55,721 nucleotides of DNA from positions 1-55,721 of the forward strand of contig JAOANE010000036.1 of assembly GCA_025194985.1 (NCBI GenBank). Reading direction: 5' to 3'. This document shows, piece by piece, positions 42,476 through 50,813 of this stretch. Made by a program: the position numbers and the translations under genes. Position 1 is the stretch's first letter; each line of letters starts with the position of its first letter. The DNA comes from Regnicoccus frigidus. Its GTDB lineage: Bacteria; Cyanobacteriota; Cyanobacteriia; PCC-6307; Cyanobiaceae. A model generated the notes under the pieces. It made no database searches, had not been told where the DNA came from, and saw only the letters and a program-made list of their open reading frames with translations.

Positions 42476-44068
42476 TTGGCCCCGTCACCGCCCCAGCGAT
42501 TCTGTTGCCCATTGATTGAAGGGACGCTGGCCATCGACCTCGGCAGCACCACCACGGTGGTGGCTTTCCAGCCCGCAGGCGGTGGGGCAATTGAACTGGT
42601 GCCTGTCGAGCCGTTCAGTAGCGGTGCTCCTTGCGTCATCCCCAGCCTGGTCTGGCTGGCTGGAGCTGCTTCCGGGCAGGTTTTGATCGGCCGCCAGGTT
42701 CAGGAGGCCGGCCTGGCCCGCGCTGAGAGTCCCCAGCTCAGCCGCGATTTCAAGCGCTGGATCGGGGTTGGCCCCAACTCCCGGAGCCGCCCGGCCTTGC
42801 TCAGCCCAGAAGAGGCGGGCTCCCTGCTGCTGCATCGCATCTGGGAGCAGCTGCCAGACAGGCTCGCGCCGAACCGGCTGGTGCTCACCGCTCCGGTCGA
42901 CGGCTACCGCGGCTACCGGCAGTGGTTGCAGGACATCAGCCAGGACTTGCCGGTGGCCGAGGTGGCCTTGGTGGATGAACCCACCGCCGCCGCCATCGGC
43001 GCTGGACTTGCCCCGGGCAGCCGTGTGCTCGTGCTGGACCTCGGCGGCGGCACCATCGATCTCGCCTTGGTGGCCCTGGAGGGCGGGCAAGGGCGGGCCG
43101 CGCCTATCGCCCAGCTGCTTCGCTTTGCCGGCCGTGATCTGGCCAGCAGCCGCCAAGCGTTGCGCTGTGCCCGGGTGCTGGGCAAGGCGGGCCTGGCCCT
43201 GGGCGGCAGAGATCTGGATCGCTGGATCGCCGCTGATCTCGCCGGTGCTGCTCCGCCCTCGGGGGCGTTGTTGGAAGCGGCTGAACAGCTCAAATGCAAG
43301 CTCAGTTTCGAGCCGTCCAGTTCCGTGCTCTGGTGCCCACCGGGAGAACCCAGCCGGGAACTCAGGCTCAGCCGCCAGGCCCTGGAGGAGCTGCTCGAGC
43401 GCAAGGGCCTGTTGCAGCTGCTCGATGATCTGCTCGAGACGGTGCTCGCAGGAGGACGTGCCCAGGGCGTCAGCCTTGGCGACGTCGATGCGGTGCTGCC
43501 CGTTGGCGGCACCAGCCGCATGCCCCTGATTCGGCGCTGGCTCGAGGAGCGTTGTGCCGGTGTTTCGATTCTCGATCAACACCCGGTTGAGGCGATCGCC
43601 GTCGGCGCGCTTGCCCTCACCCCTGGGGTGCGGATTAAGGATGTGCTCGGCCAAGGTGTTTCGCTGCGTTGCTGGGATTCGCGCAGCGAGGCCCACCGCT
43701 GGCATCCCCTGTTCCTCGCAGGTCAGGGCTGGCCGACGGCAGAGCCGCTCGAACTGGTGCTGGCCTGCAGCCGCGATGACCAACGGCAGCTGGAGCTGGT
43801 GTTGGGCGAACCAAGTCAGGAGCAGCGCGCCGAGGTGGTCTTCCGCCAGGGCCTACCCGAGCTCAGCCGGCGCGAGGCCGGGGAGAGCCGCGTGGAGCCT
43901 TGGAGCCGGCAACCGGCCGGTCTGCCCCTGGAGCCGCCCGGAAGCCGGGGGGTGGACAGGCTGCGATTGCGTTTCGGGATCAACGAGCAGGCCCAACTGA
44001 CCATGGCCAGTGAAGATCTGGTCAGCGGCCGAGTCAACGAACCGATCAGCCTCGGATCGGTCCGTTAG
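42476..44068 (+). CDS. Atypical Hsp70-like (DnaK-family) protein
   Basis: A protein of up to 530 residues with an Hsp70 nucleotide-binding domain: phosphate-1 LAIDLGSTTTVVAF, the domain region LVDEPTAAAIGAGL, phosphate-2 VLVLDLGGGTIDLAL and the adenosine motif VLPVGGTSRMPLIRRWLEE. After about residue 385 only some 145 residues remain, shorter than the substrate-binding plus lid domains of DnaK, and the EEVD-type end is absent. The start is TTG (42476 or 42512, the latter closer to the conserved part). It is not the housekeeping DnaK; client and partner are unknown. No dnaJ or grpE is nearby. Confidence 0.82.
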   Translation: MAPSPPQRFCCPLIEGTLAIDLGSTTTVVAFQPAGGGAIELVPVEPFSSGAPCVIPSLVWLAGAASGQVLIGRQVQEAGLARAESPQLSRDFKRWIGVGPNSRSRPALLSPEEAGSLLLHRIWEQLPDRLAPNRLVLTAPVDGYRGYRQWLQDISQDLPVAEVALVDEPTAAAIGAGLAPGSRVLVLDLGGGTIDLALVALEGGQGRAAPIAQLLRFAGRDLASSRQALRCARVLGKAGLALGGRDLDRWIAADLAGAAPPSGALLEAAEQLKCKLSFEPSSSVLWCPPGEPSRELRLSRQALEELLERKGLLQLLDDLLETVLAGGRAQGVSLGDVDAVLPVGGTSRMPLIRRWLEERCAGVSILDQHPVEAIAVGALALTPGVRIKDVLGQGVSLRCWDSRSEAHRWHPLFLAGQGWPTAEPLELVLACSRDDQRQLELVLGEPSQEQRAEVVFRQGLPELSRREAGESRVEPWSRQPAGLPLEPPGSRGVDRLRLRFGINEQAQLTMASEDLVSGRVNEPISLGSVR

Positions 44069-44174
44069 CGACAGGGCCTGCCGTGCGGTGGACAATGGTT
44101 CGGCTGCCCCCTTGCCGGAGGCCATCAATCGATGGTATGCCTAGTAAGGAGTTGGTCTTCGTATTGCTTTCGCC

Positions 44175-45005
44175 TTGGCCCTTCGCCACCACAGGCTGCC
44201 CCGCTTCTGGTTGGCACTGACTCTCGGGCTAGTGGCTGCCGGTATCGGTGCGGCTTACTGGTGGGAATCCCAGCTACCGGGCCGACTGCAGCAGGCGGCG
44301 AGCGCTCGCAACTTTCCGGATTGCCTTAAATACAGCGATCAGCTCGCAGCCCTGCGCTGGATGAGTGGACGCGCGCCCAGGGAGCAGGGACTGTGTAGAA
44401 GGATCAAGGCCGAAGAGCTATGGCAGGCCACGGATTACACCGAGGCCCTGAAACTCCAGCTTTTGCTTAGCAACTCCACCGCCGGCACGTCTGAGGACAA
44501 GCAACGCCTCAATGCCTGGCAACAGGAGTTGAAGGCCAAGGCCCTGGCTCGCTTTGAAGCGGGAGATCTGGAGGGTGCCATCGACTTGCTCAGGCCGATG
44601 GGAGAGCACCAACACCCCGATGGCAACGCCTATGGCGACAATTTGCGTGAATTCTGGAATCGCAACCGCCTTCAGGAGGAGCGGGCCCGCAGCATGATCG
44701 CCCAGAAGCGTTGGTGGGAAGCCCTTGATGCACTCAATCGCCTCGACCATCCCTGGTGGTTGAGCCAGACCACGGGGCTCAAGCGCCAGGTGGAGCAGGA
44801 AATCTCCGGGCTCAAGGCCAAGGAACAGGAGCGCCACAGCCACGGCGAGATGGCTTTGAACAGCGTGCCGATCGCTGACTTGGACCGGGAGGTGCAGCGC
44901 AATATCAGCCTCGGTCTTGATGATTGGTCTGCCTTCACCAAGGCCTGCAACACGCTGGGTGGCAATTTGGTCGAAGCCGGCCCTGAAACGGCTTGTCAGC
45001 GTTGA
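44175..45005 (+). CDS. Membrane-anchored helical protein, unknown
   Basis: A 276-residue protein with an N-terminal transmembrane anchor (FWLALTLGLVAAGIGAAYW) and a long soluble helical part with TPR-like pattern (KALARFEAGDLEGAIDLLRP, RWWEALDALNRLDHPWW). I cannot name a family. TTG 44175 is the only canonical start before an in-frame stop upstream. It is followed by ftrV 42 bases later. Confidence 0.65.
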   Translation: MALRHHRLPRFWLALTLGLVAAGIGAAYWWESQLPGRLQQAASARNFPDCLKYSDQLAALRWMSGRAPREQGLCRRIKAEELWQATDYTEALKLQLLLSNSTAGTSEDKQRLNAWQQELKAKALARFEAGDLEGAIDLLRPMGEHQHPDGNAYGDNLREFWNRNRLQEERARSMIAQKRWWEALDALNRLDHPWWLSQTTGLKRQVEQEISGLKAKEQERHSHGEMALNSVPIADLDREVQRNISLGLDDWSAFTKACNTLGGNLVEAGPETACQR

Positions 45006-45047
45006 TGCGGGCCCATGACAGGATTGGGGCCCAGTGCCAATGCCCCC

Positions 45048-45278
45048 ATGCAGCAGGGAGAACAGGTCAAGGTCAGCCAGAGCGTGGTGGTGTTCACCCA
45101 CCCGGAACATCGCGGCAAGCCCTTTGATCTCCTGGGGCAGCAGGGGGAAGTGTTTCGGGTCCTTGACGATTGGAAGGGCCGTCCGATCAGCCCGACCCTG
45201 CCGGTGATCGTCGCCTTCGGGAAGTTCCGCGCCCATTTCCGGGCCGATGAACTCGAACGGGTTGGCGGGACGGCCTGA
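45048..45278 (+). CDS. ftrV: Ferredoxin-thioredoxin reductase variable chain
   Basis: The non-catalytic subunit of ferredoxin-thioredoxin reductase, which passes electrons from ferredoxin to thioredoxin in the light. The 76-residue SH3-like barrel protein begins MQQGEQVKVSQSVVVFTHPE and has GQQGEVFRVLDDWKGRPISP and FRAHFRADELERV, all typical of FtrV. ATG 45048 is chosen. Its stop codon abuts the convergent pyrR stop. Confidence 0.92.
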   Translation: MQQGEQVKVSQSVVVFTHPEHRGKPFDLLGQQGEVFRVLDDWKGRPISPTLPVIVAFGKFRAHFRADELERVGGTA

Positions 45279-45827
45279 TTAGCAGCGCTGCAGAAACACC
45301 CCGTCCACCCCATCCACGTCCTGGAGGCAGAGTTGGATGTTCTCCTGCCGACTGGTGGGCACGATCCGGCCGCAGAAGTCGGGTTGGATCGGCAGTTCCC
45401 GGTGACCACGGTCCACCATTACCAGCAGCCTGACCGCTTCGGGTCGGCCCCAGGTGTGCAGGGCCTCCAGTGCAGCGCGCGTGGTTCGGCCGGTAAAGAT
45501 CACGTCATCGACCAGCACTACCTCACGGCCTTCGATCGCAGCCGGTAGGTGAGTGGCCTCCACCAGGCGGGTGCCGACCCGTTCGAGATCGTCGCGATAG
45601 AAGGTGGGATCAAGGCTGCCCTGGTCGACGGCATGGCCGGCGCTAGTCTCCAATTGCTGGGCCAACACCCTGGCCAGGGCAACTCCGCGGGTGGGGATGC
45701 CGAGCAGCATCAGCTTTCTACTGTCGGCCGCACTCTCGAGCACCTGGGAGGCGAGGCGATGAACGGTGCGGGTCAAGTCCTGAGCGGAGAGGATTTCCAC
45801 TCGCCTGGCTGGACTCGAAGATTCCAT
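45279..45827 (-). CDS. pyrR: PyrR-type uracil phosphoribosyltransferase/regulator
   Basis: A 182-residue PRTase of the PyrR family, which regulates pyr operons by RNA binding in some bacteria and has UPRTase activity. The PRPP motif VVLVDDVIFTGRTTRAALEA is clear near residue 104, preceded by LLGIPTRGVALARVLAQ. Divergent from gpmI. Whether it acts as a regulator in this organism cannot be told; I saw no anti-terminator next to pyrF. Confidence 0.88.
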   Translation of the reverse strand: MESSSPARRVEILSAQDLTRTVHRLASQVLESAADSRKLMLLGIPTRGVALARVLAQQLETSAGHAVDQGSLDPTFYRDDLERVGTRLVEATHLPAAIEGREVVLVDDVIFTGRTTRAALEALHTWGRPEAVRLLVMVDRGHRELPIQPDFCGRIVPTSRQENIQLCLQDVDGVDGVFLQRC

Positions 45828-45986
45828 GGCATGGCCTTAAGGAAAACCATCGTAGGAACCGGGCTGTTCATGGCCAAAAGCTGACTCTTGGGCACGGATA
45901 GAGCAAGGGGTCAACCGGGCCAAGGTAAATTCATGACAGAACGCGAATTGGACGCCGGCCCCGCAGGGGTGACACTGCCTAGATCT

Positions 45987-47645
45987 ATGACCCATGGCAT
46001 CCACGCGCAACCGTCTTCAGCCCCAGCTACCTCCCGCTCGGCCGTCAACTCTGAAGGTTCTGTAGCCCCTGTTGTGCTGGCGATTCTCGATGGCTGGGGC
46101 TATGGGGAGCCTTCCGAATCCAATGCGATTTCCCTGGCTGAAACGCCGGTGATGGATGCGCTCTGGGAGGCCTATCCCCATGCCTTGATCCAGGCCAGCG
46201 GCGCTGATGTGGGTTTGCCTGATGGTCAGATGGGCAATTCCGAAGTCGGCCATCTCACGATCGGCTCGGGACGCGTCATCCGCCAGGAATTGGTCCGGAT
46301 CAGCAAAGCGGTCAAAGACGGCAGCCTGGCCCTCAATCCGGCCTTGAATGGCCTGGCCGATCGCCTCCTTGCCGATGGCGGACAGCTGCACCTGATTGGT
46401 CTCTGCTCCGACGGCGGCGTCCACAGTCATCTAAGCCATCTCGCTGGCCTGCTGCACTGGGCGGCTGGCCGCGGCATCCAGGACGTCTGCATCCACGTCA
46501 TCACCGATGGCCGCGATACCCCTCCCCAGAGCGCCATCCCGTTCATTGCCCAGATCGAGGAGCAGATCGAGGCGGCTGGTGTCGGTCGCATCAGCACGCT
46601 CTGCGGCCGCTACTGGTCCATGGATCGCGATAACCGCTGGGACCGTACCGAAAAGGCCTATCGGTTGCTCACCGAAGCGACCGATTGCAGCGATCTGGGT
46701 CCAAGGCAAGCCATCGAATCGGCCTATGCCAGCGGTATCCATGACGAATTCATTGAGCCGGTGCGTTTCAGCAGTGATGTCCTCAGCCCCGGTGATGGGC
46801 TGGTCTTTTTCAACTTCCGACCCGACCGGGCCCGCCAGCTGATTCGCTCCTTGGTCGTCGAGCCCTTCGACGCCTTTCCCCGCCAACGTCTCTCACCCCT
46901 CCATCTGGTTACCTTCACGCAATACGAACTCGGGTTGCCGGTTGAGGTAGCTTTCCCACCCGAATCCCTCGACGGACTGCTGGGCCAGGTGGTCTCCGAG
47001 CACCATCTGCGCCAGTTGCGGACTGCTGAAACCGAGAAATATCCCCACGTCACCTATTTCCTCAACGGTGGCATCGAACAACCGTTCCCCGGCGAAGACC
47101 GCCAGCTGGTGCCCTCCCCCAGGGTTGCCACCTATGACCAGTCTCCGGAGATGTCCGCGGCCGTGCTCACGGCAAGCTGCATCGCCGCGATCAACAAGGG
47201 CTTGTATTCCCTGATCGTGATCAACTACGCCAACCCTGACATGGTGGGCCACACCGGCCAGATGGAGGCCACCACGGCGGCGATCGCTACGGTGGACCGT
47301 TGTGTCGGGCAGCTGCTTGAGGCCACCAACCGCAAGGGAGGAACGCTGCTGATCACGGCGGATCATGGCAATGCCGAAGTGATGGAAAGCAGCGACGGCA
47401 GGCCATGGACGGCCCACACCACCAATCCCGTGCCGGTGATTTTGGTGGAAGGCGAAAAGCGCAAATTGTCTGGCCGTGGTGCCAACGCCCATCTGCGCAG
47501 CGGCGGTGGTCTCGCCGATGTTGCCCCCACCTTGCTAGAGATTCTTGGCTTGCCCCAACCGGCACGGATGACCGGACGTTCGTTGATCGAACCAGCCGAT
47601 GTGGTCACCACCTCCGGCAGTCAACCCCAGGCCCTGCAGGTTTAA
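45987..47645 (+). CDS. gpmI: 2,3-bisphosphoglycerate-independent phosphoglycerate mutase
   Basis: A glycolytic phosphoglycerate mutase dependent on Mn. The product has the alkaline-phosphatase fold start VVLAILDGWGYGEPSESNAI, the phosphoserine nucleophile in GQMGNSEVGHLTIGSGRV, VHVITDGRDTPP-type block (CIHVITDGRDTPPQSAIPFI) and the metal sites NYANPDMVGHTG and LITADHGNAEVM. About 552 residues from ATG 45987; ATG 45933 and an earlier GTG/TTG-type start remain possible because the first 40 residues are not conserved. secG follows after 67 bases. Confidence 0.95.
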   Translation: MTHGIHAQPSSAPATSRSAVNSEGSVAPVVLAILDGWGYGEPSESNAISLAETPVMDALWEAYPHALIQASGADVGLPDGQMGNSEVGHLTIGSGRVIRQELVRISKAVKDGSLALNPALNGLADRLLADGGQLHLIGLCSDGGVHSHLSHLAGLLHWAAGRGIQDVCIHVITDGRDTPPQSAIPFIAQIEEQIEAAGVGRISTLCGRYWSMDRDNRWDRTEKAYRLLTEATDCSDLGPRQAIESAYASGIHDEFIEPVRFSSDVLSPGDGLVFFNFRPDRARQLIRSLVVEPFDAFPRQRLSPLHLVTFTQYELGLPVEVAFPPESLDGLLGQVVSEHHLRQLRTAETEKYPHVTYFLNGGIEQPFPGEDRQLVPSPRVATYDQSPEMSAAVLTASCIAAINKGLYSLIVINYANPDMVGHTGQMEATTAAIATVDRCVGQLLEATNRKGGTLLITADHGNAEVMESSDGRPWTAHTTNPVPVILVEGEKRKLSGRGANAHLRSGGGLADVAPTLLEILGLPQPARMTGRSLIEPADVVTTSGSQPQALQV

Positions 47646-47712
47646 GCCTCCTGGTTTCGGGCCTTGCTGGCCCGGGCCCGGGGTGTTGCCGTTACTTCGA
47701 TAAGCTTGGCCG

Positions 47713-47943
47713 ATGCTTATTGCCATTCTCTCCTGGGTCTGGATCGGCACCGGTGTGCTGCTGATCGTCAGTGTCCTTCTGCACAGTCCGAAGGGCGATG
47801 GCATGGGCGGTCTGGCCAGCAGCGGTGGCTCCATGTTCAGCAGCGCCCGCAGCGCTGAAGACACCCTGAATCGGATCAGCTGGACCCTGCTCGCAGTTTT
47901 TCTCGGTCTGGCCGTGCTGCTCAGTGCGGGCTGGTTGCGTTGA
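47713..47943 (+). CDS. secG: Preprotein translocase subunit SecG
   Basis: A small inner-membrane or thylakoid-membrane subunit of the Sec channel. The 76-residue product has two transmembrane segments (ILSWVWIGTGVLLIVSVLLH and ISWTLLAVFLGLAVLLSAG) flanking the conserved loop SPKGDGMGGLASSGGSMF. Its stop overlaps the start of the msrB gene (TTGA). Confidence 0.93.
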   Translation: MLIAILSWVWIGTGVLLIVSVLLHSPKGDGMGGLASSGGSMFSSARSAEDTLNRISWTLLAVFLGLAVLLSAGWLR

Positions 47944-48428
47944 GCCCGATCAATCGCCGCAGTCTGCTCGCCGCCCTTGGCGCCATGCTTAGCCCGTTGC
48001 TCGGCGGCCGAGCGGCCGAGGCGGCCTCAAAGGCGAATGACCCCAATTGGCAGCTCAGTGAGGCGGCCTGGAAACAACGGCTCAGTCCGGCGGCCTTTGC
48101 CGTGCTCAGGCGCGAGGGCACCGAGCCGCCATTCAGCAGTCCGCTCGACAAGGAAAAGCGCAAGGGCACTTTTGTCTGTGCCGGTTGCCAGCTGCCCTTG
48201 TTCAGCTCCAGCGCCAAATTCGACAGCCGCACCGGCTGGCCAAGTTTCTGGCAGCCCTTGCCGAATGCGGTGGTCACCAAACTTGATTTCAAGTTGATCC
48301 TGCCCCGCACCGAATACCACTGCCGACGTTGCGGTGGCCACCAGGGGCATGTCTTCAACGACGGCCCCCGTCCCACCGGCAAGCGTTACTGCAACAACGG
48401 CGTCGCACTGAATTTCATTCCAGGCTGA
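47940..48428 (+). CDS. msrB: Exported peptide-methionine (R)-S-oxide reductase
   Basis: Repairs the R epimer of methionine sulfoxide. The 162-residue protein has the zinc Cys pairs CAGC and CRRC, the block FDSRTGWPSFWQPL, HCRRCGGHQGHVFNDGP and the catalytic Cys in RYCNNGVALNF. An N-terminal NRRSLLAALGAML resembles a twin-arginine signal, with an Ala-rich end (AAEAAS), so export is probable. It starts at TTG 47940, coupled to secG. Confidence 0.92.
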   Translation: MSPINRRSLLAALGAMLSPLLGGRAAEAASKANDPNWQLSEAAWKQRLSPAAFAVLRREGTEPPFSSPLDKEKRKGTFVCAGCQLPLFSSSAKFDSRTGWPSFWQPLPNAVVTKLDFKLILPRTEYHCRRCGGHQGHVFNDGPRPTGKRYCNNGVALNFIPG

Positions 48429-48500
48429 AGGCGGTTATTCGGGTATCGAGGTGAGCCGATCCCTGGGTGACGGAAGTGCCCAAGGTTGATGGCCGACCAT

Positions 48501-48524
48501 AAAAAAGGGCCCCCGAAGGGGCCC
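48501..48524 (-). terminator. Terminator of groEL
   Basis: Read on the minus strand, GGGCCCC-TTCG-GGGGCCC is followed by TTTTTT, a classical intrinsic terminator, 24 bases past the groEL stop. On the plus strand the stem is also 3' of msrB but lacks a T-run. Confidence 0.93.
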
Positions 48525-48547
48525 ACATTCAGAGCAGTCGCTTCTGA

Positions 48548-50182
48548 TCAGTAGTCGAAGTCGCCGCCCATGCCGCCGCCGCCGGCTGGAGCTGCTTCCT
48601 TCTTGTCAGGCATGTCAGCCACGATGCACTCGGTGGTGAGCACCATGCCGGCAATGGAGGCGGCGTTCTGCAGCCCCGAGCGAGTCACCTTGGCGGGGTC
48701 GACAATGCCGGCAGCCAGCATGTCCACGTACTCACCGGTGGCGGCGTTGTAACCCTCATTGAAGGGCATGCCCTTGACGTGCTCGGCCACGACGGCGCCG
48801 TTGACGCCGGCGTTCTGGGCGATCCGCATCAACGGAGCGCTCAGGGCGGAGGCCACGATGGTGGCACCGATCAGCTCCTCACCGGAGAGATTGGCAGCCG
48901 CCCACTCTTCCAGGGCCGGAGCCAGGTGAGCAAGGGTGGTGCCGCCGCCTGGAACGATGCCCTCCTCAACAGCCGCCTTGGTGGCGTTGATGGCATCTTC
49001 GAGGCGCAGCTTCTTGTCCTTCATCTCGGTTTCGGTGGCAGCGCCCACCTTCACCACGGCCACACCACCGGAGAGCTTGGCCAGGCGTTCCTGGAGCTTC
49101 TCTTTGTCGTAGGTGGAGTCGGTTTCGTCGATCTGCTTGCGGATCTGCTCGACCCGGGCTTTGACGGCCACTTCGTTGCCATCGGCCACGATGGTGGTGG
49201 TGTCTTTGTTGATGGTGATGCGGCGGGCAGTGCCGAGCATCTCCAGCTTGGTGTTCTCCAGCTTGAGACCGGCGTCCTCGGTGATCAGCTGACCATTGGT
49301 GAGAACGGCGATGTCTTCGAGCATGGCCTTGCGGCGATCACCGAAGCCGGGGGCCTTGACGGCAGCCACATTGAGCACACCGCGCAGGCGGTTCACCACC
49401 AGGGTGGCAAGGGCTTCCTTCTCGATGTCTTCGGCGATGATCAGCAGGGGCTTGCCGGTGCGGGCAATCTGCTCGAGCACAGGCACGAGATCCTGCACCA
49501 GACCGATCTTCTTGTCGGTGAGCAGGATGTAGGGCTCCTCGAGGATGGCTTCCATCCGCTCGGTGTCGGTGGCGAAGTAGGGCGAGATGTAGCCCTTGTC
49601 GAAGCGCATGCCCTCGGTGACCTCCAGTTCGGTGGTCATCGACTTGCCTTCTTCCAGGGAGATCACCCCTTCCTTACCCACTTTGTCCATCGCATCGGCG
49701 ATCATCCGGCCGACTTCTTCGTCGTTGCCGGCGGAGATGGTGCCCACCTGGGCGATGGCGTTGGAATCGGAGATCGGCTTGGCATGCTCCTCGATCTTCT
49801 TGACGAGGAAGTCGGAGGCCTTGTCGATGCCCTTTTTGAGGGTGATGGCGTTGGCGCCGGCGGCCACGTTGCGCAGACCCGCCTTGACCATGGCATGGGC
49901 CAGGACGGTGGCGGTGGTGGTGCCATCACCGGCGGCGTCGTTGGTTTTGGAAGCGGCCTGACGGATCAGGGCCACGCCGGTGTTCTCGATGTGATCCTCG
50001 AGTTCGATCTCCTTGGCGATCGTGACGCCGTCATTGATGATCTGGGGTGCGCCGAATTTCTTTTCGAGCACCACGTTGCGGCCCTTGGGGCCGAGGGTGA
50101 CAGCCACGGCTTCAGCCAGGATGTCGATGCCTTTTTCGAGGGCCCGTCGGGCGTTCTCGTTATAAATGATGCGTTTGGCCAT
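48548..50182 (-). CDS. groEL: Chaperonin GroEL
   Basis: The 60-kDa chaperonin that forms the double-ring folding chamber. The 544-residue product begins MAKRIIYNENARRALEKGID, carries the ATP-binding block AGDGTTTATVLAHAMV and the signature AAVEEGIVPGGGTTLAHLAP. The C-terminal tail is GGGGMGGDFDY rather than a long GGM repeat. It follows groES after 76 bases, making it the groESL-linked (GroEL1-type) copy. Confidence 0.97.
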   Translation of the reverse strand: MAKRIIYNENARRALEKGIDILAEAVAVTLGPKGRNVVLEKKFGAPQIINDGVTIAKEIELEDHIENTGVALIRQAASKTNDAAGDGTTTATVLAHAMVKAGLRNVAAGANAITLKKGIDKASDFLVKKIEEHAKPISDSNAIAQVGTISAGNDEEVGRMIADAMDKVGKEGVISLEEGKSMTTELEVTEGMRFDKGYISPYFATDTERMEAILEEPYILLTDKKIGLVQDLVPVLEQIARTGKPLLIIAEDIEKEALATLVVNRLRGVLNVAAVKAPGFGDRRKAMLEDIAVLTNGQLITEDAGLKLENTKLEMLGTARRITINKDTTTIVADGNEVAVKARVEQIRKQIDETDSTYDKEKLQERLAKLSGGVAVVKVGAATETEMKDKKLRLEDAINATKAAVEEGIVPGGGTTLAHLAPALEEWAAANLSGEELIGATIVASALSAPLMRIAQNAGVNGAVVAEHVKGMPFNEGYNAATGEYVDMLAAGIVDPAKVTRSGLQNAASIAGMVLTTECIVADMPDKKEAAPAGGGGMGGDFDY

Positions 50183-50224
50183 GGGAATTCAGTCTCTGAA
50201 GAAGAGGATGGGGTGAAGCGGGAA

Positions 50225-50251
50225 CAGCGGACCGGGAGCAGCGGACCGGGA
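50225..50251. repeat. Short direct repeat in groES-groEL spacer
   Basis: The 13-base sequence CAGCGGACCGGGA occurs at 50225-50237 and again at 50239-50251. Its role, if any, is unknown; it lies in the transcribed spacer. Confidence 0.8.
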
Positions 50252-50258
50252 CCTGGGT

Positions 50259-50570
50259 TCAGTGAACGATCGCCAGGATGTCCTTTTCGGAGAGCAGCAC
50301 GAATTCGTTGCCGCCGAGCTTGATGTCGGTGCCGGCGTACTTGCTGTAGAGCACCTGATCGCCGACGCTCACCTCAGGGGATTGGCGGGTGCCGTCGTCG
50401 TTGCGCTTGCCGGGGCCCACTTGAACCACCTCACCCACTTGGGGCTTTTCCTGGGCGGTGTCAGGAAGCAGGATTCCGCCGGCGGTTTTTTCGTCGGAGT
50501 CTGAAACCTTGACAAAGACACGGTCTCCGAGCGGCTTGACCGTGGAGACGGTGAGAGAAACAGCAGCCAT
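50259..50570 (-). CDS. groES: Co-chaperonin GroES
   Basis: The 10-kDa lid of the GroEL chamber. The 103-residue protein shows VKPLGDRVFVKVSDSDEKTA, GGILLPDTAQEKPQVGEVV and VLYSKYAGTDIKLGGNEFVL, with the mobile loop included. First gene of the groESL operon, under the CIRCE site at 50625-50651. Confidence 0.97.
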   Translation of the reverse strand: MAAVSLTVSTVKPLGDRVFVKVSDSDEKTAGGILLPDTAQEKPQVGEVVQVGPGKRNDDGTRQSPEVSVGDQVLYSKYAGTDIKLGGNEFVLLSEKDILAIVH

Positions 50571-50602
50571 GATTCAGTGCGACAACAACAGGGATGACGC
50601 CG

Positions 50603-50612
50603 ATGACGTCAT
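50603..50612. repeat. 10-bp perfect palindrome in groES leader
   Basis: ATGACGTCAT reads the same on both strands and lies between the CIRCE site and the groES start, in the likely 5' leader or promoter. It may be a chance palindrome. Confidence 0.5.
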
Positions 50613-50624
50613 GAAACGGACGAG

Positions 50625-50651
50625 TTGGCACTCGTGCTCGTTGACTGCCAA
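50625..50651 (-). promoter_or_regulatory. CIRCE element (HrcA operator) of groESL
   Basis: TTGGCACTC, nine bases, then GACTGCCAA matches the CIRCE layout TTAGCACTC-N9-GAGTGCTAA, keeping the 9-9-9 spacing with three mismatches. It lies 55 bases upstream of the groES start, where the heat-shock repressor HrcA binds in other bacteria. It is in the 243-base region shared with the divergent atpD. Confidence 0.85.
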
Positions 50652-50813
50652 CCTATGGCAGCAGCGTGATCAGGCGCAATCCGCAGCAGGGGCGGTTCAC
50701 CGAACAGCCAACGGCGCCACAATCGGTTGTTCGGGGCCAATCCCCCTGCCAGTGGTAAGTTGACTCCGCTTTCGGCGGGTATGGATCCCGCTGTGCGATC
50801 CCCAATCTTTCCT

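Noticed and set aside
42485..43783. 432-residue minus-strand frame across the Hsp70-like gene
   Set aside because: Shadow frame; the plus-strand Hsp70 motifs are clear.
48501..48524. CRISPR-like or repeat element at GGGCCCC stem
   Set aside because: It is a single hairpin with a T-run on the minus strand, fully explained as the groEL terminator.
48779..50323. 514-residue plus-strand open frame across groEL and groES
   Set aside because: It lies wholly antisense to highly conserved groESL and is rich in His, Gly and Val as expected from the complement of GC-biased codons.
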